A stretch of DNA of 63,539 nt from Gymnopilus junonius (Eukaryota; Basidiomycota; Agaricomycetes; Agaricales; Galerinaceae), in assembly GCA_015501075.1 (NCBI GenBank), contig JADNYJ010000208.1, positions 1 to 63,539 on the forward strand. The letters run 5' to 3'. The notes below the pieces were generated by a model. The model was not told the DNA's origin. It did no database searches and worked only from the letters and a program-made list of their open reading frames with translations. The translations under genes and the position numbers were made by a program. Positions 11,090-23,966 of this stretch are shown here, piece by piece (position 1 is the first letter of the stretch; each line of letters starts with the position of its first letter).

Positions 11090-14000
11090 ATGAGCCAGTC
11101 AACTTCTTCTGATGCTCTTCGAATTCATCGTGCTAGGCGTGCTGAACTTGCTGCACAGCGTTCAGAAGAGGCGGATAGGTTGAAAGCTGAGGTATGTATG
11201 CTACGTAGGACTTTGTTTCATACTTTTTCATACCTTTCATTGGCAGGGAAATGAATTGTTCAAATCAGGGGATTTTGCTGCAGCGGCTGATTACTACGTC
11301 CATATCATCACTCTTTTTGGGCCAAAGCCCGTGTTGCTATCCAACCTGGCTGCAGCCTACGTGAAGCTTGAATTGTAAGTGATGAAGCAGCATTGGTTAT
11401 TTCATGTTGATTTTTTCAAAAGGTACGAAGAAGCACTTTGGGCGACTACGACGGCCCTGGAATATGACCCTCGTATGACCAAGGCCCGTTTTCGGAGAGC
11501 TGTTGCGAGGAAGAACCTCTTCCTTTACAAATCCGCCATCTGTGGTACGTTACCTTCATTTGTAATATTCCATTTTTTAACTACATTTTCCAACCCCAGA
11601 TCTTGAAACTGTCATTGCTGAAGACCCAGCTTCCGTCCAAGAAGCAACAAAGGAACTCAACACAGTTCGTACTCTACTGGAAGAAGATGGAGGAATTGAA
11701 GAGGAGGAAACCGAAAAAAAGCATCCTAATTTTGATGACGAACCTTGGGACTATTACTCTGACTCGGAGACGGAGGATTGCAATCATGAAGGGAACAAGA
11801 CACCATGCCGCTTTTACAACCACGCAGGTTGTGCGAGAGGAAGGTCATGTCAGTTCTCTCATGCACCCGATGACAACAGTGTTCGCGACGAGCTGTACGT
11901 CTCTTTTCAATGATTTGATTTATTATATCAACTGATTTTACTATTCTTAGCGGAAAGAACGTCTGCCTCAAGTTCCTGTTCAACGAATGCGAATTCGGCG
12001 CCACGAAATGTATTTACTCGCATGAAAAGAAATACCTACCAGCTGGGGGATGGTGGGAAGACCAAGAGAAGGTTGCCGCAGCCAAGAGAATTCGCTTGAG
12101 CGGTGGCTTGAACGAATATGAAACCTATGAATTTCATCATTCATCTATACTCGACAACGTCAAAGGGCAAGGCTTCGCATCTAGAAAACATCAAGAAGCC
12201 ATCCTCGAGCATCTCACTTTCATCCACGAAAACGCGATGGAAGATGTAGCATCTCCCGAACCCAACATACCAGCTCCAAAAGGTCCTTTCGTCCTCGTGT
12301 TGTCTTTCGACTACGCGGACATGTTCACCAGCATCCACACCCATCTCCTGAACACACTCAAAAAGAAAACGCAACTGGTCCACTTGACTGGACACCCGAA
12401 AGCATACAAGAAAGCGGCGGAGCTTCTCGAGAATCCCAACTTGGTTGGTGTCCTTGTCGCCGATCCTGCCATTGTCAAACGCAAATATACTATCGTTCTC
12501 CGGAAACTCGTCAAATACGTCAAGAAGGGCGGGTCTGTCGTTATGGGAGGTTCATTTAGCAGCCATATCTCTCCATCAACATTCGACGATTTTATGAAGA
12601 ACACTTGGGGTCTTAATTGGAAATTTGGTTCATACCACCGCACGACATTCGCTCTCAACCCATCCAACGAAATCGTGAAGAGGAACTCGTCCCTCAAGCA
12701 GTCATATAGCATGAAGACAGTGCATGTGGACAATATCAAACCCGAGATGGCTGTATACACCACTGCCGAAAACGCACATCTTCAATCGTTGGTTTTTGCG
12801 CCAGTGCCCATTCAGAATGCTGGTTCTGAGTCGCCTGCGGTATGTGCGAGGGTTGGACGTGGTTTACTCAGTTTTTTGGGCGATGTGAATGCCGAGGTAG
12901 AGTCAACCAATACGATCATGGCCATGCTCGGGTTACTGGATCAACCAAACGCGCCTTTGCCCGAGCCCCCAGCACCAATTCACAGAACGGGTCTTGCTAT
13001 AGCTCCGACGTTTGATCAGCCTTCTGGTCCGCCAAGCAAGGACAACGGCAAAGGCAAACAGAAGGAGAGTGCCCCTGGTCAACCCATCGCTGGACCATCG
13101 ACTCAGGGCGGGACGGAGAACTCAGGAACGGCAGAAAAATCGCCTCGAAAGTTGATTCTGATCTTCATCTTCGAGAACGCTGAAATGTTCAAGAGTGTCC
13201 ATGCGAATCAATTGTCAGCTTTGAAGGAGAAAGCAGACGTCATATTTGTAGAAGCACCAGCTCAGGCCCTGGTGCATCTCTCTTCACCTCGACTTGGTGG
13301 GGTATTTATCGCCGATGATGGGCTCATCAAGCCCTCCAGCACACATGCGCTGAGGAAAGTCTTGGACTACGTCAAATCAGGAGGAAAAGTAGTTATCGGA
13401 GGACTATTCTCTTCCATGACGAATCAGCCCACGATCGCACAGATGTTTGCTGCGTTTGGATTACCTTGGAAGCCAGGCACATACCGCAGGATGGAGGCTC
13501 AGCTTAACCGACACCATCCGATAGCCGCAAGCAATCCAACGCTCAGCGATTCATTCAGCATGAAATCCGTTTTTCTCACCGGGTTCCAGCCTGAAGATCT
13601 TCTATACGAGCAATACCCACCAATAGGCCCAAATTATGAATCCGCTATTCTTCATGCCCGGGTGGGTAAAGGCCAGTTGGGATATATAGGCGATGTCAAT
13701 GCGGAGGCGGAGACCACCCCCATCCTCTTGGCTATGTTCGATTTACTGAACCCAGCCTCCAAGGAGCTCGAGCTTGTGCCCGATTCGCAAAAGTTTGTCG
13801 TGTTAGTGACGCAGTTGGCGGAGGAAGTTTGGAGGGGCGTCACTCCTCCATTTTTGCCAGAGATCAAGCAAAAAGCCGAGGTCATCTTGGGATTATCAAA
13901 CGCTCGTATCGTTGATCTTCTCTCCTCAAAGGACCTTTCCGGCGTCCTGGTCGCAGATAATTCCATTCTTAAGCCACAAAACGCCTACCTCCTCTCGAAG

Positions 14001-14423
14001 TTGGTGGAATACTCCAAGAATGGCGGCACAGTTGTCTTTGGTTTCATCTTTGCCAACCAAATCAGCCTAACCCAATTCCGACCTCTTTTCCAAGACAACT
14101 GGGGTCTTGATTGGAATCTGGCAGGCACCGAATCATCACCTATGACACGGACCGCCAAAAACTCGCTCGTGAAGAAAATGGCCGATCCTGAGCAGCTGCC
14201 GAAGACGCCCAACATGGATGGGATATTCATCAAGGGGATTACACAGTCGTCGGTCGTTTACTGCGCGCAGAATCGGGCTGATTTGTGGAAACCTAAGGAT
14301 GGGGTCATCAAGTCTCCTGTCGTTTTTGCCGACGTTGAGAAGGGTCACGTTGGTTTTCTGGGGGTCGACCTGTCTCAGGAGCATTATCGTACTATTGCTT
14401 ATGCTATGCTTGGTTTGATTTGA
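11090..14423 (+). CDS. TPR / CCCH zinc-finger protein with three tandem C-terminal domains
   Basis: Five exons: 11090-11191, 11247-11374, 11423-11544, 11600-11894 and 11951-14423, giving 1039 aa in one frame. ATG 11090 is chosen because it continues cleanly over the first intron. Residues 35-150 form about three TPR motifs (GNELFKSGDFAAAADYY, SNLAAAYVKLELYEEAL, AVARKNLFLYKSAICDLE). An acidic linker leads to two CCCH fingers: CRFYNHAGCARGRSCQFSH and CLKFLFNECEFGATKCIYSH. After them come three diverged repeats of about 200 aa (roughly residues 328-555, 617-815 and 833-1039). Each has a hydrophobic strand, a GVxxAD turn, a K.V.Y.K.GG.VV.GG/GF segment, WGL.W, and an ARVGKGxxxxxGDVN-like end. This pattern resembles a Rossmann or class I amidotransferase-like fold, but no catalytic Cys is evident. 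An RNA-linked scaffold role is inference. Confidence 0.85.
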
Positions 14424-14927
14424 TTTCCGCTGACATTCTGGTATAATCTGTAGTATTCACTATTAATGTAGAAAATCTTCCATAATATCTTCGTAATCTC
14501 TTTCTTACTTGAGCCGATTCTCTAATCTATACGATTTGAGATCAGTTTTGAACCTCATAATCGGTTCAACCAATGGGCAATCGTCGGTAGTATTGGCTAG
14601 AAGGTGGACATCTCTTATCGCAGGTAATCAGAACCTCCTTCTGGCACTGCAGATCAATGTAACGAGATTTCGGGCTCCCTGTTCAACTCAATCACACTGA
14701 TCATGATGAGGTTTCGTCAATAGTGGCAAATGTGATTCGAAGAGTATATATAACAAAGGTGATTGATGTAGCAGGTAGTGTTCTTAAGATAGTTGCATAT
14801 TGTGTCAGATGGAATGGGGGTGTCAGATAATAGTAAACCTATATGAATTCTAAGATGTGAGGAATTAATGGAGAAGGAGCCTCTAGAAGTCTTATATGCC
14901 AGACATAAGCGCATATACGGATGAGTA

Positions 14928-15448
14928 TCAAACAAGAAGGGTGATCGCAGGACTTTGGGCCTCTAGAAAGAGAGGAGGGAAGGACGTGATGGCAAGCCGC
15001 TTAAGGGCTAGCTTGACTGTGCCGTAAAGCTTTGACGCGTTATGCTAGAAGTAAATAGGCAAGGTACAATGAAGATGCCAAGCTGTCTTGTAATATTGCA
15101 TTGCATAACTTACCATAATTAAACGTTTCGTACGACGGAGTACGTCAATCAGCAATAAATAGAAAGCAGCCACACGAGTGTTGTTGACCTGTGAATTGCT
15201 CGTTACGCCTCGAAACCACCTTATTCTCGCTTTACCCACCGGAGCTGGAGGGCTGGTGCCCACGAACGGCATATCGTAGCGGTTGCGCCCACCGTCCTGA
15301 AGACAGAGGGGTTTAATTGAGTGACATGAGGTCCGTAAGAAGTGGAGGTAGTACTGACCGTGAACACTAAGGATGGGCCAGTTCTAACTACGAGGGCGAA
15401 GCTGGGAAGAGTAACAGCCGAAAGACCCATAGAAGAGGTCGATGTCAT
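14928..15448 (-). CDS. Small three-exon hypothetical gene (copy 1 of a diverged pair)
   Basis: Exons 15448-15359, 15296-15114 and 15044-14928 have consensus sites (donor GTCAGT, then GTAAGT; acceptors TTCAG and TTCTAG) and read as 129 aa without a stop. The protein starts MTSTSSMGLSAVTLPSF, continues DGGRNRYDMPFVGTSPPAPV and ends SPAITLLV. No domain is recognised. The main support is a second copy at 19.1-19.7 kb with introns at matching places and similar exon edges (NRYDMPFVG against RRYNELFVK; HNAS at the third exon in both). The upstream minus-strand sequence to about 15790 is C/T-rich (TCCTCC runs) and is probably leader or promoter. This could also be a non-coding repeat. Confidence 0.4.
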
Positions 15449-18400
15449 GGTGTCGAAACGTTGACAACCCTGGTCGACAGACAAAGACGTACGCGGTTGC
15501 GGTCAGGGTATACGTTTATGAAAATCAAGAGGAGGAAGAGGAGGAGGAGGAGGAGGAGGAGATACAGCAGCGTGTTGGATGACTGATGTGGGCTGTGGAA
15601 GGAAAAGATGGAAAGGAAAGAAAGGAGGAGGAAAAAGAGAGGAGGTTGTTCGCCTTTTGTAGATGCTGGAATTTCCGGAACGTGTACAGCCTTTTTTGTC
15701 TCCCGCCACGGCTACCACCTCTCCTATGAAAGGAACTTGTCGATCCTTGGAACGATATGCGTCCAAATCATTACAATCCCTGCTCACATCCTGATGTCAG
15801 AGGGATTATGGCACAAACCAAGCTGCTTTGATAAGTAAGTTGCGAATAGGAGTGAGTGCATCAGGATAGCTTGGATGTAATCCCTCTAACGCGTAGCCTC
15901 AGGCCTCCCAAATCATGAGCGATCGCGTCGCCACTTGGACCAATCGACAGAAAAGGACAGACGCATGTCCTCCAGCTGTTTATACCGTGCATGCTTTCTC
16001 TCTTCGTTGAAATTGGAACTTCTGAAGCCGTCGCTGCGAACATCCTGATTGACACGCAATAGGAAATTCAGTCTTAATCACCTAGGGTGTTCCTTTAGTG
16101 AGTTCAAATCTGCCATCTGGGATAGCTTGACAAAGAACTGAAGCTTGATTTGCAGGGCTGTTTGAGCATTGCCCTATTTCTAGTGCAGTATGATTTCGGG
16201 CAAAAATGGCATTGCGTAAACGAAACCCTGGGCACTCTGCTCAAAAAGTTTCAAGGAGATCGCAGCCGCAAGCCGCTGCGTCAAGGACACAAAGCCAAAT
16301 ATAAAATTTGAATCTCCACGGAGCTGCAAAGCTTGGCCAGTTTCGACGACTCGAAAATCTCGAATCGTGTTACTGGCTGTGACTGTCACATAAAAAAGAG
16401 GATCCAGTTTGCAATGACGAACGAGAATATAGGTCGTTGCTGCACAGGGCGTTGACTAGGGCAATATTTGGTACGGCTATACGACATGTACCTTAAACAA
16501 GAATCAGAACGGAACTTTAACAGCAAGGCTGAGCGTCACCTATGACGTCGTTGTTGACGTTGTCCTTTTTTCGTCCTGCCTCAGGCAATAAACTTCCAGC
16601 GTAAAAGTATCGGGTTTTCTGCTATGAAGACGACCACAATTTTTATGCCTTGTCGAGGGTCTAGCGAAAGGGAAGACCGGATGGCACTGAACCTTCCCGG
16701 ATGCTAGAGGCGCTAGAAGGCAAGCACCTTGAATAAACCCGAGTTCTTCGTCAGCCGAAAGCTCTTGACAATTGCCCGATATTCATGTATTTCATGTACT
16801 GATGTTGCTGACCGAGGCCTTTAAGTCTCACGGAGCATGGGGTGGTCCAAAACAGCAGAGGAACAGCAGGTTCAGCGATCGGCATAAGGCATAGAACTCG
16901 AGTGCCAGTTGTTACAGTAGAGCGAGGATGGAGGTCCTATTTCTTGCATTGCAACAGAGGAAATTTGCATCCTGCCATCCATGTCAAATTCAAGCCCACC
17001 GCGACTTGAGTTTAGCTTGAACTCGTCCAGAACACGAATGGTAAGAAATAACGCCGTCTTTAGGGACATCTGCTGTTGTCTGGCTTCGGTTATGCAGGGC
17101 TCGTCGTCGATATCAAGTCGATGTGATAGTAAATAGTTTAGAGGAGCGTGGCAAATCACGCCAGCGCCCTGCAAAATATTCACAAATTGGGGAATGCCTT
17201 CGGACTCTTTCACCTACATGTCTTGATTCCCGTCCACTTTCATATCAATGTTCAAAGATTTCCTATGATCCAGATCAATTACCATCCTGTGCCATAGAAG
17301 TGTTTTAAAGGACAGCTCGCGTTGAAGCATTGTTCAACGTTTGGTAGGAAGGAAATGTTTGGTACGCTATGCCAAGTCTGTTCATATCCAAAGTCCTATT
17401 AAACGTGCTCGCAGATTCTACTGTTTGTCGGGACACATCGTCTGATAAGACCTACCAGGCCCGTAGTCCAGGCCCATGCCTTCCTCGAATTCTCTGCCGT
17501 CACTCCAGCTGCTACTTCCAGAACGACACCCTGACATCCAAGGCCGTTATCTTCAGCTTTCTAAGATGACCGTGAAGGGCGATGAATGCGACGTTTATTC
17601 AGTTGCTAATGGTTCTCCGACAGATATTGGTGGTTCGGGTGGTTTAAGCTTGGTTTAGGCGTGTCTGAACGCTTGCAACCATGGAAGCATCACTCAAACA
17701 ACCCAATACGGCGACGCTGACTTCCTACCTCTATGGTCAGCAAGCTATCACATTCTGGTCCTATACAGGAGAAACTCAAACTAAGCTGGATCCTTGATTT
17801 ACTTACGGGATATCTTGGGCTGGAGATTCATTCCGACAAATTTCAAAGTCGCATTGGTGCCACAATCACTTATTTTGGAACTGGATCAATTGACAACGCT
17901 CAATCATATCATTTCTTTCTAACGGAATTATCGGTAAACAACCTAATCATTGCCTGCTGTTCCGCTAATAACTGATCAATTTCCGAGTTGTTAACTTTGT
18001 AAAGATACCTTGTGGAAAAGGAGCCTTCCAATTCTTTCATTTCCTAACGCGTTGAAGAGTGCCACTTGAGGGAATTCCCTTTCGAGTTAATCATCACATC
18101 GCGTAAGGAGCTCGACCTTGTCAAGCTAGAAGTGACATATTGGCGGAAGACAGTGCCACCTGACAGCTGCAATAGATTTGCGTGCACTCCTTTCTGTCAA
18201 CTAGGGCCTTCTTTCTTCTCATCACTCGACATAGAACGTGCTGTCGGGGGGTAGCACTATTTCCACGCGATTATCCCACAAGCTGCGAAGCTTAAATGAC
18301 TGCCCCCTCTGCGAACTCCGACCTGCCTGCTTCTGGACCCTCACTCTTTCACTATAACACAAACATTTTCCAGGGGCGTAAAGGGAGAGGAGTCAAGATA

Positions 18401-19129
18401 TGGAGGTGGATTTGGGTGTCGAGATAGACCTACGGACGCAGTGGCAGGTCGGCAAGGTCTCGATCGGGTGGGCTGAAGAAACCACGCTCTATGTAAAGAG
18501 GGTGGTTGAAGTGGGTATATACTGCAGAAATGTCGAAACCAAACTGATTGCAATCGAAGTGCCTGTGAATCCCCTTCTAACCAACTATGTTCACTACGCT
18601 GGGAAACAAATAGTAACGCAGGTTGCGGATGTAAACAACCAATTGTTGCAATGTAAGCCGTTGTAGACGCGTGCTCCCCACATTTGATTGTAAAATACAG
18701 TTTTTGATCATGGCAAACGCGGCTGCAGGACGGCCTCACTGAAGCGTATCGTGCATTTCCTGTTCTAAAGGCAGTCTTTTTAGTACATGCGACAATTCGT
18801 CCATCACCTTTACCTAACCCTCATGGTTCACAGCAGGTTGATATTCGTAAGGTATTACAACGACCCACTGTATCAGATCTCTTCAGTACATAATTTTAAC
18901 ATCATATTGGTATTAGATTCCGTCTAAGAAATGGGGTAGCTAATTGTATATAGGACAAGTGATGGATGTGCCATCCGACTGTGGACATTTTCAAGTACGT
19001 ATAGATTGACGCCAAACGGCGTGGAAAGAAAAAGTAGCTAATTCTAAATTATAGTGACGAATAAATGATGAACCCAGACCCCAGGAGGATTTATATATTA
19101 AATAGAAAAAAATTGAAGCAAATTCTGAT
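15449..19129. other. Long gene-poor stretch
   Basis: Only short, unrelated open frames are visible (for example minus-strand 16872-17213 and plus-strand 18400-18666), without motifs or convincing splice partners. A GGA/TCC-rich simple tract lies at 15530-15560. I see no transposase, RNA gene or clear tandem repeat. Confidence 0.45.
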
Positions 19130-19663
19130 AGCGCATGGTATTGACCAAGAAGAGTGATTGGCGGATTAAGAATCGAGATTCGACGCGTCTAAACAAAGGG
19201 CCAGAGGTGACAGGCGATGGTAGGCATTGTAACAGATAGTTAGAGCCTGTTGACGCGTTGTGCTTGAAGGAAATAGACAGACAAGGCGCGTTGTCAGCAT
19301 GGGCAAGAAGTCTTGTATTTGATATGCAACTCACCGCCCGGCACACCGGAGCTCATCAACGAGCAATATAAAACCCCCAATGTACTGAACTTTGCTGATC
19401 TACGAAGCACTCGGCACCCATCCAGCGAACCATCAGAGACGAGCGTGGAGCATGGCTCACTGTTGTTGGACAGCCAGACTTCACGAACAGTTCATTGTAA
19501 CGCCTGGCGCGACCTGGGTCCTGAAGTAGGGGTAAGCGAGGGCTGGTTGAACATGAAGCTAAACGACGATACCGACCTCAAAAATCGCGGGTGGACGACG
19601 AGCAGGAGAGCCGGCGTCAGGGAGGAGGGTGAGAATGTGCAATGGAGGTTCCAAATGATCCAT
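19130..19663 (-). pseudogene. Diverged copy 2 of the small three-exon gene
   Basis: Exon 1 (19663-19577) reads MDHLEPPLHILTLLPDAG. Exon 2 (19520-19335) reads DPGRARRYNELFVKSG and reaches a stop unless a one- or two-base gap near the FY/LLVDEL segment is allowed. The third exon starts at 19261 with HNAST; its end is not clear. Intron positions match copy 1. The frame break suggests decay, or a different gene structure. Confidence 0.35.
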
Positions 19664-22391
19664 GGTCGAAAGGGAGTGCAGGTCAAGGCAGCGAAACCCT
19701 GAAAGCTCGAGTTGGAGGGCATACGTGTGCGCGGCCGCCGTATATTACGATGAATACGAGAAAAAGGAGAAGAAGAACGAACAGAAACCCGTGAAGGTGG
19801 TCTAAAAACGTGAAGGACTCAATCTTGGCGGCTGTTGAAAAAAAATAAGGGAAGAGAGGAAAAGGGAGCCTAAAGAAGAAAGCAAAATATATAGAGTTCG
19901 GGAAGGATAGCCAGAATAGGGTATGGGTGTACACAGCTTTTTGACTCCGCCTTTCGACATTCACTTCTACCATCACATTCTTTGCGCAGAAGTCGACACC
20001 CTTGACCACAACGGCCGTATACCGTTATCCTTTGTTGAATTCCGTGGTACGTTGGACAGTCCTCGCGTGGTTCAGCTTGATTGACTAGGTGCCCAATTGT
20101 GACGCTATTTATTTCCACGATTTCCGTTGACGACTTGATAGTAGACAAGCTCTTCAGCCAGGACCAAGCGCTTCGGAGGAGACCATGGGAAATTGGGACA
20201 CCATAAACTTCGCTTATTCTTGAATCGCACGCTCGGGGCATGTAGCAAAGTATCTGCGCGACCTATTGGTCGATGGCTTGAGCAACATAAGGATTCCAGC
20301 TTGTCAATTGTTTGGCAGGAGGCCCTCCAACTTGAATGATCCTTCGCGGCGTGGTCTTCCGTCCGGTCTGCAATTCATCGAGTTCTTTCACTGGCACGCG
20401 TCGGTCACGTTCGGGTTTGAAGCAAAGATCGCAGTTTTCTTCGAATTCTTGGAAATCTTGTATATCAAGTCTTCAGGGCTTCCAGGCTTGACGCAGATGA
20501 AAGAGCTTGACCGTTCTTGTGCAATATTTCAGACAAATTGAAAAGCAAGCCACTCAGCAAAAGGTATCCCAGGGACCAATAGAAAGGGTAGATTCATAAT
20601 GTCACAGAACCCTCCTACAGCAGACCTACGGAGCGTAATTTACGAACCCTATGTCTATGGAGCTGCAAAGTTCACTGTTTAGAAAATTGTCGAGAAACGA
20701 CATGCAAAATAAATGTCACACCTGTGACTGTGACAAAAGGGACCCATTTGCAAGCCTTGCTGAAAGTTGTATATGCTGCCGTCGAAGAACATCTATCTCG
20801 AGGTGGTCTATTGCTAAACAGCTATTCAGTAGGCGTAAAAGGAAGCTCTGTGCGAATGGGAATGGACACCTACTAGTAGCCGGAGAGTCACGAGTGGCAT
20901 GTGGCATTCTTTGTTGTTAGCCCATTTTGTATTCCGCCTGCTGAAGAAACCTGGGGGAGGAAATATTTCTTCAGAACTCTCGCAACTACCCGCATGAGGT
21001 CCTGATTCATCCCTAGTCGTCTGAAGAAAGTCAGTGGCCATCACATCATGATGTCTCTGAATAATAAAGAGGCAGGAAAGGGATGTTTCCTTTATCTGCT
21101 CCAGATCCGTGCCTTGATCCAGCCAATGTTTTCGTTGCGCAGAATGATATCACATTCCACGCCTGGTAGGAAATGAGACTGAGCGAATCCTGCAGACGTT
21201 TAGTAGGCTGGGAAAGTCTAATTCCAAACTTTGAAACCTTACAGGGTAGCATGATATACCGAGGAAAGAGGCCCAACGTGCATGCCTTGTTCGAAAAGGA
21301 TTCTTGGTATTGGATATGCCAGAGATTTCTTATCTGATCGTGCAAAACCTTGAAGAAAGTCGGTACAACCGAAACCTATATGAGGATGAGGCCCCTATTC
21401 GCCAGCTTCCGAACTCGACGCGAAGACATTTCAAAGGTACGTCTAGGAAATTGTATGCAACTGGAGATTCGGCGTCGTGATTTTGTCGGCGTCGCAAGAC
21501 GCAGTTCATGATCAAGTCACGACCGCGAAGGCACCCGGGCCACAGTGACACACATCCCGCGATCGAGCGTTCCGGCCAGATGCCAGCCAAAATAGGAACT
21601 ACCTCTCTTCCAAATGTGACCACCTGCTATCGACTGTATCCCGTCAAGCTTGTCGACTCCGGAGATTTTTAAGGAACTCATTCCGAGTGGTATACACGCG
21701 CTTTGGACTGGCTTTGGAAATATGCATCATAGCTTCTGTTTGGGCTAAATTTTGTATTTTTTGGGTAAGCCTACCCATATCCTGATTCCTCTTTCTTGAC
21801 CTTTAACTAAGCATATCATCTATGGAATTAGCTTGCGAAACATGACACCTATCATTGCTACCCTACACTCCATATCCAACGCTCCATACCCGCGGTACTT
21901 CCGCCATTTTTTTAAGTCTGGTATATCCTGTAGTCACTCTTCAAATACAGGGATGGACCTTCAAGTTGTTACCTCAGGCTCAATTGCCTGGAGCGTAGAA
22001 GGGTTGTAGGTCCAAGTCTTTCTCGTAAGGACCATGTCTACTATTTTATTTGAAGCTGACATCGCTATGCCAGCGCCAGGACGAGCTGTTCTCTGAACCA
22101 AGGTTTCCCACTATGGTAATTACCTAACACGTCTACCCATCTTCCTTTAACCAATCTAAGTATCATTCGCCATGCAGTTAAAAGTTTTACGTGCCACAAT
22201 CACCTATTTTAGCATTAAAGGCCAAGTTTGACGCTTACCTTGACATGGAAAGTTCCAATGGAAGCAGTAACATCTCATCCAAGAAATCTGCATGTCCTTG
22301 TGAGTGTCCATCGGTTTTAATTACGGCTTCTAATTGACGGCGATAAAGGTAGAAATATCATACAGGCACTGAAAGATGTACAGCCGATATA
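19664..22391. other. Gene-poor stretch
   Basis: It contains a C/T-rich leader-like region on the minus strand (19740-19900) upstream of the 19.4 kb copy. Several frames of 60-120 codons match nothing I know. No repeat or RNA gene is recognised. Confidence 0.4.
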
Positions 22392-23966
22392 CTACCTACC
22401 GAAGGATTTTGGAAGCATTTCTGGATGACCGCTGCCACACTCGTACTCCAATATTTTCCAATTGTGCTTGTCAGCCCATACGACACGCATACCCTGGAAT
22501 TCTTCGAGGTACTGGAGAGGAAGCGTACGTTCCGCTCGGCCTTGTGAGAGGTCGAGTACTTTGATGGGGTATCCTTGCTCAAGTCGCGACTTCAGCAGTT
22601 GATGAATGACACCATCTTTTCCGATGATATGAGCCGATGACCATGGAATATGAAATGAAATTTTGACAACATCGACAAACGGGTACATGATTCTGGAAGC
22701 ATCTTCGGGTTGGCCATCCTGGCGAAAATTAATTTGAAAGTTGCGCAAGGTTTCCTTGTTCAAAATTCCGATGGTTTTGAGAGATGAGAAAGCTGATAGA
22801 AAAGTCGTGGCTTCCTTGGTGATATTGCCTACTGAGAAGAACAAATCGAGTTCCGTAACTTTGGAAAGTTCCGCGAAAGCGAACTCGCTGAACAAGAAAG
22901 TTAGGAGATGGGGTGGGCACTGTGCATCAAGCATAATGAAAATTTCAAAATTGCCCAAGTCATCGCATGGAGTTTCATCTCTGAGCAAAAATGACCGTAG
23001 GGAGAGAAGTAGCTTCAAATGCATCTCCCTCGACTGCTGAGTTTGAAGATAACGATGGGTGATGGTAGATAATAATTTGAAAGATGACTCGAGAAATTCC
23101 AGCGACATGTTCTTCAGTACCAAATTACCAGGTCGTACTTTGACATGACAGCGAGATGGGATATCCAGACGTTCGAGTAATGTAATACTTGACTTAAAGT
23201 CAGAATAGAGTAGGCAATGGCTGACGTTAGGAAGGTGGAGAACGACGTGTGGAGGAAATTGCTTTGCCGTACCCTCGAGATGGTCGACGTAAAGATATTC
23301 AAGATTTGGAGTTTTCTGCAAACATGATATCACATCTTGAATCGCAAACGGCTGGCCAATGCGCAAGGAAGACAATTGGGCCAGCCAATCGGCTTGAATG
23401 TCGAACTTGAGGTATAGAGGGGCATGGAATTCACGAAGAAAAGGGACGTTATCGGCAAAAAGACGTATAGATGGCCACCTCTCGAATACCTGCCGGATTT
23501 CTGGGGTGCAGTCAGACTCGGAAAAGGCACTGATATTAAAGACCTGGAGGTGAGGAGCAGGGAGATAAAATTGATTGATAGGAATCAACCTGAGGGCTTT
23601 TAAGGGCACATGGAGGACGAGCCGCTGGATTCTATGCCAATGTTTGGCAAGGAGCTCGATGAAAACCGGACTGCTACACCCCCGTCCATAGGCCCTGATC
23701 CACAAGAGCGAATCGCCGCTTCTCCGTAGGATTTCCTCTACCCAACTATGATCACGATTTGCTTCGTTCGAAAACTCCTCAAGGTCGATCAATCTTCCCC
23801 ACAAAGACGGCGACGATAGCGCAACATCTCGCCATGACCTGCAAACCTGGGACGCCAAGCGGGTGTCTAAAAGTGCAGATGGGTTCGAAAAAATATCAGC
23901 ATTCAAGGCAAAGATTAACCGTAGTACGTCTGGGTTCAGTTGCAGAAAGGCTCGATCGGATGACAT
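22392..23966 (-). CDS. F-box-like / LRR-type protein
   Basis: A single uninterrupted frame of 524 aa from an ATG at 23966. Residues 5-60 form an F-box-like domain (LQLNPDVLRLIFALN, ASQVCRSWRDVALSSPSLWGRLID), in the form common in agaricomycetes. The rest consists of irregular leucine-rich segments (LQVFNISAF, LSSLRIGQP, LEYLYVDHLEG, LKTIGILN) as in substrate-recognition parts of SCF ubiquitin ligases. It ends with a Trp-containing ADKHNWKILEYE segment. No intron is needed. The family is greatly expanded in mushrooms, and individual targets are unknown. It stands alone between gene-poor stretches, with about 1.3 kb to the next candidate. Confidence 0.85.
   Translation of the reverse strand: MSSDRAFLQLNPDVLRLIFALNADIFSNPSALLDTRLASQVCRSWRDVALSSPSLWGRLIDLEEFSNEANRDHSWVEEILRRSGDSLLWIRAYGRGCSSPVFIELLAKHWHRIQRLVLHVPLKALRLIPINQFYLPAPHLQVFNISAFSESDCTPEIRQVFERWPSIRLFADNVPFLREFHAPLYLKFDIQADWLAQLSSLRIGQPFAIQDVISCLQKTPNLEYLYVDHLEGTAKQFPPHVVLHLPNVSHCLLYSDFKSSITLLERLDIPSRCHVKVRPGNLVLKNMSLEFLESSFKLLSTITHRYLQTQQSREMHLKLLLSLRSFLLRDETPCDDLGNFEIFIMLDAQCPPHLLTFLFSEFAFAELSKVTELDLFFSVGNITKEATTFLSAFSSLKTIGILNKETLRNFQINFRQDGQPEDASRIMYPFVDVVKISFHIPWSSAHIIGKDGVIHQLLKSRLEQGYPIKVLDLSQGRAERTLPLQYLEEFQGMRVVWADKHNWKILEYECGSGHPEMLPKSFGR

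Noticed and set aside
15530..15620. Proline-rich coding exon (PPPPPPPLPPLDF) on the minus strand
   Set aside because: It comes from a TCC simple tract in the presumed leader of the small gene; no supporting splice sites.
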